Assembly (NCBI GenBank): GCA_964552325.1
Contig: CAZKHA010000004.1
Span: 1-64,000, forward strand
From: CAZKCK01 sp964552325
GTDB taxonomy: Bacteria > Bacteroidota > Bacteroidia > Bacteroidales > TTA-H9
Length of the DNA stretch: 64,000 nt
Direction: 5' to 3'
Shown: piece by piece, positions 46,840 to 55,742 of the stretch
Layout: the number at the start of each line of letters is the position of its first letter
Numbering within the stretch: position 1 is the stretch's first letter
Made by a program: the position numbers and the translations under genes
Notes under the pieces: model-generated
What the model was told of the DNA's origin: nothing
The model's input: only the letters and a program-made list of their open reading frames with translations
Database searches by the model: none

Positions 46840-48249
46840 TTAAAACTGAAAATATATAAATGGTTGGTTATCTGTGCCACTTAACGCTAAAACCGCGAAA
46901 AGAAACACAAAATACACAGCCCAACGTATAACTAACGGCCGATTACTGCACCAGGTATCGAACCTGGAGTTAAAAAGAATGATATCGGTGAGTACAAATA
47001 ACAAAAACACACCAACTACGCTATACTCAACTGCAAAATTATCAGTCATCTGCCAATTGCTAGCCAATGAATTGATAATGGTTTGTGCTGTGTTTATATC
47101 AGGACTCCTGAAGAAAATCCATGCAAAGGTAACCAATACAAAAGTTTTAAGGATGGCAGCGCCTTTCCAAAAACCCGATTGCATTAAAGCGCCTTTAAGT
47201 ATATGCCTATTAATCAAGTGTTCAATAAGAAATACGATACCAAAAAAAGCCCCCCAAATAACGAACGTCCAGTTTGCGCCATGCCACAAACCACTAATTG
47301 TAAATACAATGAGGATATTGAGCGCCCAGCGGAACCAATGAACTTTGTTGCCACCAAGAGGTATATACAAATAGTCACGGAACCAAGTTGATAACGAAAT
47401 ATGCCAGCGCTTCCAAAACTCGCTTATACTGGTTGCAAGATAGGGTGTTTTGAAATTATCCATGAGACGAACACCCATTAAAAGCGCCGCCCCCACAGCG
47501 ATGGTCGAATAGCCAAAGAAATCGGCATAAATTTGAAATGAATAAAAGACCAGCCCCACCAAAATTGAAATTGAACTGTAGGTTTGTGGCTGGTTATAAA
47601 TCTGTTCAACATATTCGCCCAAATTATCGGCTACTGCCATTTTTATAAAAAGACCATACAAAATAAGCCTAAATCCATTGGCAAAATTCTCATATACAGG
47701 CTTATGATAAGCCCGAAGCTGTGGTGCCAAGCGGTCGAACCGTTCGATGGGGCCAGCAACCAATTGAGGGAAATAGGTAATGTAGAGCGCAAAATAACCA
47801 AGGTGGTGCTCTGCTTTGTGCCTTCCCTCATAAACATCAATTGTATAGCTGAGGGCCTGAAAGCTATAGAACGAAATACCCACCGGCAACAAAACCTTCA
47901 ATTCAGGCAATTTGGTTATAACATTGAATTGCTGCATGATACCACTGGCTGAATCCATAAAAAAATCAAAATACTTAAAAGCAAAAAGCAACCCGAGGTT
48001 CGAAATAACACTCACCAACAAAAATTTCCGCCGCTTCTTTCGATCGGGTTGGCCTTCCATCAGCCGAGCCATATAGAAGTCGATTAAAGTCGAGAATAGA
48101 ATCAGGGCGATGTATTCAACCCGCCAACACATGTAAAAATAATAGCTTCCGGCTAATAAGAATATCCACCTATACTTATGGGGCAAGAGGTAGTAAAAAA
48201 CCACCATAACCGGTAAGAAAAGCAAGAAATGCAATGAATTGAATGTCAT
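46840..48249 (-). CDS. MBOAT-family O-acyltransferase (AlgI/DltB-like)
   Basis: Polytopic membrane acyltransferase, 469 residues, about eleven hydrophobic segments. Signatures: VGISFYSFQALSYTIDVYEG, FPQLVAGPIERFDRLAPQL, WKRWHISLSTWFRDYLYIPLGGN, and SGLWHGANWTFVIWGAFFG with the catalytic His. It exports acyl (usually acetyl) groups for O-acylation of an envelope polymer together with the SGNH-like protein encoded next. Its ATG overlaps the stop of the preceding gene (ATGA), so they are translationally coupled. Confidence 0.94.
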   Translation of the reverse strand: MTFNSLHFLLFLPVMVVFYYLLPHKYRWIFLLAGSYYFYMCWRVEYIALILFSTLIDFYMARLMEGQPDRKKRRKFLLVSVISNLGLLFAFKYFDFFMDSASGIMQQFNVITKLPELKVLLPVGISFYSFQALSYTIDVYEGRHKAEHHLGYFALYITYFPQLVAGPIERFDRLAPQLRAYHKPVYENFANGFRLILYGLFIKMAVADNLGEYVEQIYNQPQTYSSISILVGLVFYSFQIYADFFGYSTIAVGAALLMGVRLMDNFKTPYLATSISEFWKRWHISLSTWFRDYLYIPLGGNKVHWFRWALNILIVFTISGLWHGANWTFVIWGAFFGIVFLIEHLINRHILKGALMQSGFWKGAAILKTFVLVTFAWIFFRSPDINTAQTIINSLASNWQMTDNFAVEYSVVGVFLLFVLTDIILFNSRFDTWCSNRPLVIRWAVYFVFLFAVLALSGTDNQPFIYFQF

Positions 48250-49853
48250 TTCCTAACGTTTTGAGATGGGTGGCTATTTGGTAAGTTGTATTTTTTCCTA
48301 AAAACCCATTGTGCGTCTCTGTTCAACATTTCTTCAAGACTTATTCCATGGTCATCGGCTTTTGATTGCAGCATTTCTAAGGCTTTTGGGCTTGATTTCA
48401 TTTTCATTACAATTTCATGCAACAAACTATCTTTTAACATTTTATCTTCTAAATAGCCTTCATAACCCGTAAAATGTGTATGGTCGTACGTAAAATAGAC
48501 CCCTTGTTTAGCCCAATGATAATTGGGTTTTACGAGGCTTTGAGCAAAGCTGGAATCGGGTTTATCAATATGAAAGCTGTACCAATAGGCCTCGCGGCTC
48601 ATTGAATCGAAATGAATGCATTCTTTTCGGTACTTGGTGGTTTGAACAAAATTCAGCAACACCAACAAAACCAATACAACCGAAAGTATCGTTTTCAGGG
48701 TGGGGCTTTTCCATAAAACATGCATAAGGATGGCTAATGGAACAGCAAGCAAGGCATAAAACTCAATATAGGCCCGGTTGCCAAACGAAACAAACCACCA
48801 ACACCACCATGAGCTCAGAACATATACAGAAATTGCAATAACCACTAGTATGGCAATCGCCAAGCCACGATAGTATTTAAAGGCTGGAACGAAACCCATA
48901 AACATAAGTGCGACCAAGGGCGTATAGAGTATCCAGCCATTTCGAAAACTGAATAATTGATTAATTAGCTGCGGGTTTGCAAAAAAGAAACGCTCATCTT
49001 TAATACCATACGAAAAAAACAACCAGCTTCCGGCATAGGTTTTCCAATACAAAAACTGTGGCATCCAAACCACCAAAACCATTAAGGCAAATAGCGCAAT
49101 GACTACCCAGTTCAACAGAAGATAATTAAAATTGAATTTAAGCCTTTGCCAGCTACCAACCTGATACAACACAAAGAACAGAATTACAACAGCCCCTGTT
49201 GGACGTATTAAAGTAATCAACCCATAGAGTAAACCAAGTATTAAACTAGTAGTAAGTTTTGGAGAATCATAAAACTTAGCCGTAAAATACACAAAAGCAG
49301 CTAATAAACCAAAGCCCGTAACATGCGGCATTCCTGTTTGCGCAATGGTGAGGTGATATAGATTAGTACCAAAAACAACCAGGAAAAGGACAATAATGAC
49401 TATATTCTCATCAAAAAAACGCACCAAAAACCTACCCAGAAGATAGAGCCCAGCAAGCAAATAGAACAAGCCCGCTATGATAATCGAAATTTGATAAGGC
49501 AATGAATATCCATCAGCCTGAATTCCTGCAACATTCGCATAAACGTGTGCAAGCATAAAAAATGGGGCATAGGTAATTGCCATTCCCAGGCTCATCCGCC
49601 CCATATCTTTGCCAATAGGCGATTTAAGCTTCCAAATCTTTTCGTTCCAAAACTTCGGATTGTTGTAAGTAAATCCAAAGCCCATATCGTTATGGATAAT
49701 CAATGCGGGAAGGTATGCATAGTATTCTTGTACATCCGCACGAATAGCATTGAATTTCTGATGTTTGTAATTTGCAAATGTGATGACAACCAACAAAAAG
49801 GCCATCATCAACCATCCAAATCCAAAAAAACGCTTAGGGTTTGAACTTTCCAT
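48246..49853 (-). CDS. Polytopic GT39-like membrane protein, copy B
   Basis: 535 residues, about ten hydrophobic segments, paralogue of the protein at 41641. Shared features in the same order: an N-terminal anchor, VQEYYAYLPALIIHND, MSLGMAITYAPFF, VVWMPQFLYWKTYAGSWLF, FSFRNGWILYTPLVAL, and a tail with VKPNYHWAKQGVYF and HGISLEEMLNRDAQWVFRK. Inferred GT-C type transferase; sugar and acceptor unknown. Ends inside the MBOAT start and begins 6 nt after the GT2 gene. Confidence 0.75.
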   Translation of the reverse strand: MESSNPKRFFGFGWLMMAFLLVVITFANYKHQKFNAIRADVQEYYAYLPALIIHNDMGFGFTYNNPKFWNEKIWKLKSPIGKDMGRMSLGMAITYAPFFMLAHVYANVAGIQADGYSLPYQISIIIAGLFYLLAGLYLLGRFLVRFFDENIVIIVLFLVVFGTNLYHLTIAQTGMPHVTGFGLLAAFVYFTAKFYDSPKLTTSLILGLLYGLITLIRPTGAVVILFFVLYQVGSWQRLKFNFNYLLLNWVVIALFALMVLVVWMPQFLYWKTYAGSWLFFSYGIKDERFFFANPQLINQLFSFRNGWILYTPLVALMFMGFVPAFKYYRGLAIAILVVIAISVYVLSSWWCWWFVSFGNRAYIEFYALLAVPLAILMHVLWKSPTLKTILSVVLVLLVLLNFVQTTKYRKECIHFDSMSREAYWYSFHIDKPDSSFAQSLVKPNYHWAKQGVYFTYDHTHFTGYEGYLEDKMLKDSLLHEIVMKMKSSPKALEMLQSKADDHGISLEEMLNRDAQWVFRKKYNLPNSHPSQNVRK

Positions 49854-49859
49854 GAACCA

Positions 49860-50582
49860 TTAACGCAAAAAATAATATTTCAAGATACAGTAAAGTGCCC
49901 TGAAACCATCTTTAGCCCGTATTTTCTTCCCTTCGGCATAGCTACGGCCATAATACGAAATGCCAACTTCATAAATGCGTATGCCGGGAACAATCGATAT
50001 TTTAGAAGTTACCTCTGGTTCAAAACCAAAACGGTTCTCTTGCAACTTAATCTTTTTCAAGATATCTGCCTTAAAAAGCTTGTAACAAGTCTCCATATCG
50101 GTAAGGTTTAAATTTGTAAACACATTCGAAACGGTTGTTAAAAACTTGTTGCCAATTGAATGCCAAAAGAATAAAATCCTGTGCGGACGGCCACCCATAA
50201 AACGGGATCCATAAACCACATCGGCATAACCATCCACTACGGGTTTTAATAGAAGATTAAACTCTTGAGGATCATACTCTAAATCGGCATCTTGTATAAT
50301 AATACAGTCGCCGGTAGCAACTTCAATTCCTTTGCGTATTGCAGCACCCTTGCCCTGGTTGCGAGGCTGCTCGATAAAGCGTATTTGGCTTTCCACCTTG
50401 TTTTGGTCAATAAATTGCCTTACCAAACGTGCTGTTGCATCGGTTGAGGCATCATTTACTACAATTATCTCTTTGGCAATTGCGCTTATTAGTTGAATTG
50501 ACAACAATCGCTCGAGAACCATTGCGATGGTCCTCTCCTCATTGTATGCCGGAACAACTATGCTTAATTTTTTAATATCCAT
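49860..50582 (-). CDS. GT2-family glycosyltransferase (polyprenyl-phosphate sugar synthase type)
   Basis: Soluble GT-A enzyme, 240 residues, no clear membrane segment. Signatures: [67 protein letters not shown] and the late [13 protein letters not shown] and [11 protein letters not shown] patterns, which are characteristic of DPM1-like enzymes. It probably makes the polyprenyl-phosphate sugar donor used by the GT39-like neighbours. Starts 3 nt after murF-alr. Confidence 0.9.
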   Translation of the reverse strand: MDIKKLSIVVPAYNEERTIAMVLERLLSIQLISAIAKEIIVVNDASTDATARLVRQFIDQNKVESQIRFIEQPRNQGKGAAIRKGIEVATGDCIIIQDADLEYDPQEFNLLLKPVVDGYADVVYGSRFMGGRPHRILFFWHSIGNKFLTTVSNVFTNLNLTDMETCYKLFKADILKKIKLQENRFGFEPEVTSKISIVPGIRIYEVGISYYGRSYAEGKKIRAKDGFRALYCILKYYFLR

Positions 50583-50585
50583 GCG

Positions 50586-53087
50586 TTATTCAATAAGATA
50601 AACCCGTTTCACCCGCTGCGATATGCCAGTGATAACTTCATAAGGAATTGTTTCAAGGGAATCTGCAAATATCTTAATATCTTCTGGACTATCAAAGACA
50701 ATAACTGCATCTCCCTCTTTAGCCTGCACGTTTGTTATGTCAATACTACACATATCCATACTAATATTGCCAATAATCGGTACTCTGTGTCCGTTTACTT
50801 TTACGTAACCTTTCCCATTGCTCAGCCTACGGTCAAGGCCATCGGCATAACCTACTGGAATAATAGCAATTGTGGTTGGTTCAGCAACAAACCATTTACG
50901 CGAATATCCTATTGTTTCGCCAGCAGCAATGGTCTTTATTTGCGAAATAACCGTTTTTAAAACACTAACATTCTGCAACTTATCCAAGGTCTCAGGTTCA
51001 TTGGCTATGCCATAAAGCCCGATTCCCAAACGCACCATATCAAAGGAGGCCTCCGGAAACCTTACAATGCCCGATGAATTGAGCAAATGCCGAAGTGGTT
51101 TATAACCAAGGGCCCTATCGAGTTGACCTGCAATGCGTTCGAAACACGCTATTTGTTGACGTGTAAAATCATCCAAGGTGGGATCATCACTTCCGGCTAA
51201 ATGCGAAAAAACAGATACAATGTTTACCTCTGGATGGCTTTCTAAAACCTGTATAAGTTGAGGTAGCTGGTCTTCGGTAAAGCCCAGACGATGCATCCCC
51301 GTGTCAAATTTTAAATGAATGTTTAAGGTTTTTACACCATAAAAATTGGATTTGAAGGCTGCTAGCAATTGATTAAGAAGCTTAAAACTATACACTTCCG
51401 GTTCTAATTCCCATTTAAAGAGTGCATCCAGACTATCATTCTCGGCATTCATTACCATAATTGGAAGTGTGATGCCTGCCTTGCGAAGCTCAACCCCTTC
51501 GTCAATATAAGCTACCGCTAAATAATCTACCTGATTGTATTGCAATGCATTGGCAATTTCAAAACCTCCACTGCCATACGAAAAAGCCTTAACCATAGCC
51601 ATGGTTTTAGTCCCTTTTGGCAAGGTTGAACGGTAATAATTGAGGTTATAAACCAAGGCATTCAAATTTATTTCAAGAACCGTTTCGTGCAGTTTTTGCT
51701 GCAATAAACGTCCAATTTGCTCAAATTCAAAATCTCGGGCACCTTTTAAAAGGATAGTCTCATTATGAAAGGCCGAGAAATGAAAATCCTCAATAAAGGC
51801 AGCGGTGCTCGGGAAAAACAGACTTCCAGAAGGGAAATTAGAACGGTGGGCGCTGATAGCTTTGCCAATCCCAATTATCCTATCAATTGATTTTGAAGCC
51901 AATAAAAAAGCCACTTCTTTATAAAGCAAATCATCGTTCAAGCCACTTTGCTGAATATCAGACAATATAACAGTTTTGCGGGGGTACTGTAATTGTTGGG
52001 CTAAAAAATCGAGTGCAATGCTCAACGAGTTGAGGTCAGAGCTATAACTATCATTAATTAATGAACAATGATTAATGCCTTGCTTAAGTTCCATGCGCAT
52101 TTCAACCGGATGAAGTTTTTGAAATGCCTGAACGATGTAGTCATCCCCATAACCATCAAAAAGCATATATGCCCAACAGTGGATTGCATTTTCGATGGAA
52201 GCTTTATCGGTAAAAGGAATGAAGATGGATTTGGACGTTGAACCAGCTTGATTAAGGGGTGGTTTAGCAATCGCTGTAATCGTAGTACCAGTGGTATCTG
52301 TTTTTATATTGCTTATATTCAGCGAATTATTTAAACCCAATCCCCATTTTATTTTGGCAACATCGGCTAATTGTGTCGTCTTGGTTATTGCCGTATCCAC
52401 TTCTACTTGGTCGCTGCAGTAAATTAGGAACTTGCAATGTTCGAAGAGCTGCAACTTATCAGCTATTTTGTGATTTTGATCCTTAAAGTTCTCGGCATGG
52501 GCTTGCCCGATATTGGTGAAGATGCCAATATCAGGTTTAAGAATGGCTTCTAACTTCCTCATTTCGTGCGGCAACGAAATTCCTGCTTCAAAAATACCAA
52601 GGCTGTGTTCGTCGCCCATTTGCCATACCGACAAAGGTACCCCGATTTGCGAATTGAAGCTTCGCGGGCTTGCGACTACGGTTTTTGTTTGGCCAATTAA
52701 TTGCCTAAGCCATTCTTTAACAATTGTTTTACCATTGCTTCCCGTTATTCCAATTACGGGATAGGTAAATTTTGCGCGATGCCAGGCGCCTAAGTTTTGT
52801 AGTGCAACAAGTGTATCCGGAACCTGTATTATGTTTGATTTCGCAAGGATTTCATTATCCACGATGGGTTTTGAAACAACAAAATTCCGGAGGCCCTTCG
52901 CAAACAATTGCCGAATAAATAGATGGCCATCGTTGCGATGCGTAACCAATGCGAAAAAAATGCTCGATTGCGGATGGGTAAGTTTACGACTATCTATCAA
53001 CAAACTGCTGATCTCCCCTTGAGGATGGTTATTACAAACTAAATCCCCAAGCATTGCCTCGGCTAATTGTTCAACTAAAAAGCCCAT
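50586..53087 (-). CDS. Bifunctional UDP-MurNAc-tripeptide:D-Ala-D-Ala ligase / alanine racemase
   Basis: Fusion of MurF (about residues 1-450) and Alr (about 455-833), a Bacteroidota arrangement. MurF adds D-Ala-D-Ala to the peptidoglycan precursor; it shows SSLLIDSRKL, the ATP loop VIGITGSNGKTIVKEWL, GIFEAGISLPHEM and INDSYSSDLNSL. Alr makes D-alanine with PLP on the Lys of MAMVKAFSYGSGGFEIA; IGYSRKW, GLYGIANEPE, VGYADGLDRRL and NISMDMCSIDIT are also typical. The ATG at 53087 fits the family start; the frame is open to 53108, which would overlap pdxA. Substrate and product of the two halves are consecutive in one pathway. Confidence 0.95.
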   Translation of the reverse strand: MGFLVEQLAEAMLGDLVCNNHPQGEISSLLIDSRKLTHPQSSIFFALVTHRNDGHLFIRQLFAKGLRNFVVSKPIVDNEILAKSNIIQVPDTLVALQNLGAWHRAKFTYPVIGITGSNGKTIVKEWLRQLIGQTKTVVASPRSFNSQIGVPLSVWQMGDEHSLGIFEAGISLPHEMRKLEAILKPDIGIFTNIGQAHAENFKDQNHKIADKLQLFEHCKFLIYCSDQVEVDTAITKTTQLADVAKIKWGLGLNNSLNISNIKTDTTGTTITAIAKPPLNQAGSTSKSIFIPFTDKASIENAIHCWAYMLFDGYGDDYIVQAFQKLHPVEMRMELKQGINHCSLINDSYSSDLNSLSIALDFLAQQLQYPRKTVILSDIQQSGLNDDLLYKEVAFLLASKSIDRIIGIGKAISAHRSNFPSGSLFFPSTAAFIEDFHFSAFHNETILLKGARDFEFEQIGRLLQQKLHETVLEINLNALVYNLNYYRSTLPKGTKTMAMVKAFSYGSGGFEIANALQYNQVDYLAVAYIDEGVELRKAGITLPIMVMNAENDSLDALFKWELEPEVYSFKLLNQLLAAFKSNFYGVKTLNIHLKFDTGMHRLGFTEDQLPQLIQVLESHPEVNIVSVFSHLAGSDDPTLDDFTRQQIACFERIAGQLDRALGYKPLRHLLNSSGIVRFPEASFDMVRLGIGLYGIANEPETLDKLQNVSVLKTVISQIKTIAAGETIGYSRKWFVAEPTTIAIIPVGYADGLDRRLSNGKGYVKVNGHRVPIIGNISMDMCSIDITNVQAKEGDAVIVFDSPEDIKIFADSLETIPYEVITGISQRVKRVYLIE

Positions 53088-53097
53088 GATAAAGTAT

Positions 53098-54198
53098 TTA
53101 TTCGCCATCGCCCGGCAAAGGCTCTGAGCGCTTCAACGTATTATCGGTCAGCTGCTTATACTCTAAACGATTGCGATAGATCTGTAATGACATAAACAAA
53201 GCACTTATCATACTGGTTGCAGAAGCTTTATCCTGACCAGCAATTTCGTAAGCAGTGCCATGTGCGGGCGAGGTACGAACAATGGGTAAACCTGCCGTAA
53301 AATTTACCCCTTCTCCCTGCGATAAAATCTTGAAGGTGGTCAGGCCTTGGTCATGATACATAGCAAGTATAGCATCAAAATGTACATAGTTGCCTGAACC
53401 AAAAAAACCATCCGATGAAAATGGGCCATAAATCATCATGCCTTGTCGGTTAAGTCGTTCAATTACAGGATTAATAATCTGAATTTCTTCGTTTCCTAGC
53501 AAGCCTTCATCACCGGAATGGGGATTAAGGCTCAGAACAGCAATCTTGGGCTTGCGTATCCCAAAATCCATCCGAAGCGAATCATACAAGATATTCAATT
53601 TGCTGACCAATTTTTCGGTTGTGATGCTTTTGGAAACATCTTTTAGAGGAAGATGGCCTGTAACAGTGCCTATCCTTAACTTACCAGCAACCATCAACAT
53701 CAACGATTCCTTGGCACCAAATTTATCAGCAAGGTATTCGGTGTGGCCTGGGAATGAAAAAGTATCTGATTGGATATTTTTCTTGTTAATAGGTGCTGTA
53801 ACCAATACATCAATATTGCCTGCCTCTAAATCGGCTACAGCCATCTCAAGGGCTAAAGCCGCCAACTCACCACCTATCTGAGTGGATTTACCAATTTCTA
53901 CCCGAACTTCCTTATCAATTACATTTACAATGTTTACCTTGTTTGCAAGTGCTTGATTTCCTTTACGAATGTGGTTAAATGGCAAATCGGGTGTATTGAT
54001 ACTCTTACGGTGATAGGAGGCAATCTTGGAAGAACCATACAGCACGGGTATAAACACATCCAAGATCTCGGGGTCTTGCAATGCCTTTAAGATCACTTCA
54101 TATCCTATGCCATTAATATCGCCGTGCGTAATGCCTACCCGAATTTCGGGGGTTAACTTAAAAGCAGGCGCAGAATCAAAATCAAATATATTATTCAC
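53098..54198 (-). CDS. pdxA: 4-hydroxythreonine-4-phosphate dehydrogenase
   Basis: Vitamin B6 (PLP) biosynthesis enzyme, 366 residues. Signatures: ITHGDINGIGYEVILKAL, FPGHTEYLAD with a metal-binding His, LSLNPHSGDEGLLGNEE, AMYHDQGLTTFK with another His ligand, and PIVRTSPAHGTAYEIAGQ. It is the first gene of the long leftward block and precedes a PLP-dependent racemase. A consensus -7 box lies about 48 nt upstream. Confidence 0.96.
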   Translation of the reverse strand: MNNIFDFDSAPAFKLTPEIRVGITHGDINGIGYEVILKALQDPEILDVFIPVLYGSSKIASYHRKSINTPDLPFNHIRKGNQALANKVNIVNVIDKEVRVEIGKSTQIGGELAALALEMAVADLEAGNIDVLVTAPINKKNIQSDTFSFPGHTEYLADKFGAKESLMLMVAGKLRIGTVTGHLPLKDVSKSITTEKLVSKLNILYDSLRMDFGIRKPKIAVLSLNPHSGDEGLLGNEEIQIINPVIERLNRQGMMIYGPFSSDGFFGSGNYVHFDAILAMYHDQGLTTFKILSQGEGVNFTAGLPIVRTSPAHGTAYEIAGQDKASATSMISALFMSLQIYRNRLEYKQLTDNTLKRSEPLPGDGE

Positions 54199-54245
54199 TT
54201 AATTATCAATATTTTACAACACAATCGAACTTATTTATTCTGCTA

Positions 54246-54253
54246 CAAAGGTA
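54246..54253 (-). promoter_or_regulatory. -7 promoter box (TACCTTTG) for pdxA
   Basis: Exact TAnnTTTG match read leftward; leader of about 44 nt. It could drive pdxA, murF-alr and the glycan genes after them. Confidence 0.55.
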
Positions 54254-54445
54254 GATAATGTTGCTGAATAATTGCATATTGAATAACCCAACATGCTTGT
54301 TTACAACTAAATTAAAGAAATGGGCAACTTATGGATATACTTCATAGGAATAGCTTACCACCAATGCAATTAGGTTTAGATAAACCAAAAATTATCCATA
54401 ACTCATTAGTTATGATAAGGTAGCAGATAATGCTTCAAACCAATC

Positions 54446-54486
54446 TGTCAATATGGCACACAGAGTAGATTGTCAATATGTCAATT
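54446..54486. repeat. Three TGTCAAT direct repeats upstream of hsp20
   Basis: TGTCAATATG occurs at 54446-54455 and again at 54471-54480; TGTCAATT follows at 54479-54486. They are in the 458-nt spacer 54199-54656 between pdxA and the heat-shock gene. Further on, at 54576-54600, GAATTGGCCACAAA and AAATTTGGCATTTT add related TTGGC-type half sites. Possible regulator-binding region; no -7 box was identified for the heat-shock gene. Confidence 0.4.
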
Positions 54487-54641
54487 TGGCGCAAAATTTA
54501 AAAAACAACTTGCAAATGGGCAGAGGCAGAGCTTTAGTAATTTATCATAAATCAACCACTTATAAAATGTCTCGAGAATTGGCCACAAATTTGGCATTTT
54601 GCTTGAGCGTAGAGCCGCAAATAAATGTTTAACTTAAAAGC

Positions 54642-54649
54642 AAGGAGGA
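54642..54649 (+). promoter_or_regulatory. Unusually strong Shine-Dalgarno site (AAGGAGGA)
   Basis: Near-perfect anti-16S match, 7 nt before the ATG of the small heat-shock gene. Most other starts in the window lack such a site, as is usual in Bacteroidota. Confidence 0.75.
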
Positions 54650-54656
54650 CACAACT

Positions 54657-55094
54657 ATGTCGTTGATTAAATTTTCTAACCAATTTCCTGATTTGTTTGA
54701 CCGCTTTTTTGATAATGATTTATTTGATTGGTCGAACAGAAATTATTCGAGTACAAACACCACCTTACCATCGGTTAATGTTAAAGAAGACCCCAATGGA
54801 TTTGAAGTGGAAATGGCTGCTCCTGGGTTCGAGAAAACCGACTTCAGGGTGTCGCTTAACAAGAACCTCTTAACCCTATCATCGGAGCGCAAGGTTGAAA
54901 ACGAAACCCATGAAGGACAAAGGTTTACAAGACGCGAATTCAGCTATCAATCGTTTAGCCGGTCATTCACCTTACCCGAAGTGGTTCAACAGGATGATAT
55001 TTCAGCAAAGTACGAAAATGGCATCTTAAAAGTCAGGATACCAAAAAAAGAAGATGCCAAGCCAAAGCCACCGAAACAAATCGAAATTGGCTAA
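54657..55094 (+). CDS. Small heat-shock protein (Hsp20/alpha-crystallin)
   Basis: ATP-independent chaperone, 145 residues. A short N-terminal arm (FPDLFDRFFDNDLFDW) precedes the alpha-crystallin domain (about 38-130) with VNVKEDPNGFEVEMAAPGF, KNLLTLSSERKVEN and the hallmark YENGILKVRIPKKE. The usual IxI oligomerisation motif at the very end appears as IEI. Single gene with a strong terminator downstream and a strong ribosome site upstream. Confidence 0.95.
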   Translation: MSLIKFSNQFPDLFDRFFDNDLFDWSNRNYSSTNTTLPSVNVKEDPNGFEVEMAAPGFEKTDFRVSLNKNLLTLSSERKVENETHEGQRFTRREFSYQSFSRSFTLPEVVQQDDISAKYENGILKVRIPKKEDAKPKPPKQIEIG

Positions 55095-55115
55095 GTGGTA
55101 ATCAATAAGCAAGTT

Positions 55116-55152
55116 AAGGCCAGCCTTTTTAGAAGCTGGCCTTTGCTTTTTT
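55116..55152 (+). terminator. Rho-independent terminator after hsp20
   Basis: Stem AAGGCCAGC (55116-55124) / GCTGGCCTT (55135-55143), 10-nt loop, followed by a T-rich tail. Confidence 0.88.
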
Positions 55153-55236
55153 AGGTCAACATTTGGGTTACAAGTGGCAATAAAACACGACCTAAGCCAA
55201 TGTTTTCATCGCAACAAAACAGCTTACTGAAGGCTA

Positions 55237-55578
55237 TCAATTTTTTTCCCCTCCCATCAAATTTAGTGATGTTACGCGAATTTCAGGATTAGTGCGTGTC
55301 CTGCCTTCCTTATCCTGCCAAGTATTATAGGTAAGCTTTCCCTCAACGGCCACCTCGTTGCCTTTCTTCAGGTACTTTTCGCAAACTTCGCTCAGTTTGC
55401 CCCACACTACCAGGTTGTGCCATTGGGTTTCTTCTGTTTTCTTGCCATCTTTAGCAACATAGGTTTCGCTAGTGGCCAAAGAGAATTTTGCCATCTTGCT
55501 TCCTTTTTCAAGGTTACGGATTTCGGGATCGTTGCCTAAACGGCCAATCAGTTGTACGCGGTTTCTTAAAGAGTTCAT
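55237..55578 (-). CDS. ssb: Short single-stranded DNA-binding protein
   Basis: OB-fold protein of 113 residues binding single-stranded DNA. Signatures: NRVQLIGRLGNDPEIR, MAKFSLATSETYV, TQWHNLVVWGKLSEVCEKYLKKGNEVAVEGKL and EIRVTSLNLMGG. It ends GGEKN directly after the OB fold, with no flexible linker and no acidic DDDIPF-type tip, so it cannot recruit SSB partner proteins in the usual way. Probably a second SSB paralogue; the main one would be elsewhere in the genome. Confidence 0.94.
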   Translation of the reverse strand: MNSLRNRVQLIGRLGNDPEIRNLEKGSKMAKFSLATSETYVAKDGKKTEETQWHNLVVWGKLSEVCEKYLKKGNEVAVEGKLTYNTWQDKEGRTRTNPEIRVTSLNLMGGEKN

Positions 55579-55619
55579 GACGTTTTAGTTTTAAAGATTT
55601 GTGAATGAATTTGATGAAG

Positions 55620-55627
55620 CAAAGGTA
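55620..55627 (-). promoter_or_regulatory. -7 promoter box (TACCTTTG) for ssb
   Basis: Exact TAnnTTTG match read leftward; leader about 38 nt. Confidence 0.55.
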
Positions 55628-55676
55628 AAACGCATCTACTGGCCGATTCGGTTACTAAACATTTGTAATCGGGTAA

Positions 55677-55694
55677 AAACGTTTATAAACGTTT
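55677..55694. promoter_or_regulatory. Perfect 18-nt palindrome between ssb and the zinc-ribbon gene
   Basis: AAACGTTTATAAACGTTT is identical to its reverse complement and is itself two AAACGTTT palindromes; another AAAACG follows at 55696. It ends about 21 nt before the near-consensus -7 box of the rightward gene, on its -33 region, and about 50 nt upstream of the ssb box. Candidate operator controlling one or both genes. Confidence 0.5.
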
Positions 55695-55715
55695 AAAAAC
55701 GGATATAATATTCAT

Positions 55716-55723
55716 TATCTTTA
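55716..55723 (+). promoter_or_regulatory. Near-consensus -7 box (TATCTTTA)
   Basis: Matches TAnnTTTG except the last base; leader of about 16 nt to the ATG at 55743. Confidence 0.4.
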
Positions 55724-55742
55724 CACTAAAATTTTAAACACC

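Noticed and set aside
54570..54605. Considered a sigma-54 promoter upstream of hsp20 (TTGGC...TTTGC)
   Set aside because: The GG and GC elements are not spaced by 10 nt; no full -24/-12 match.
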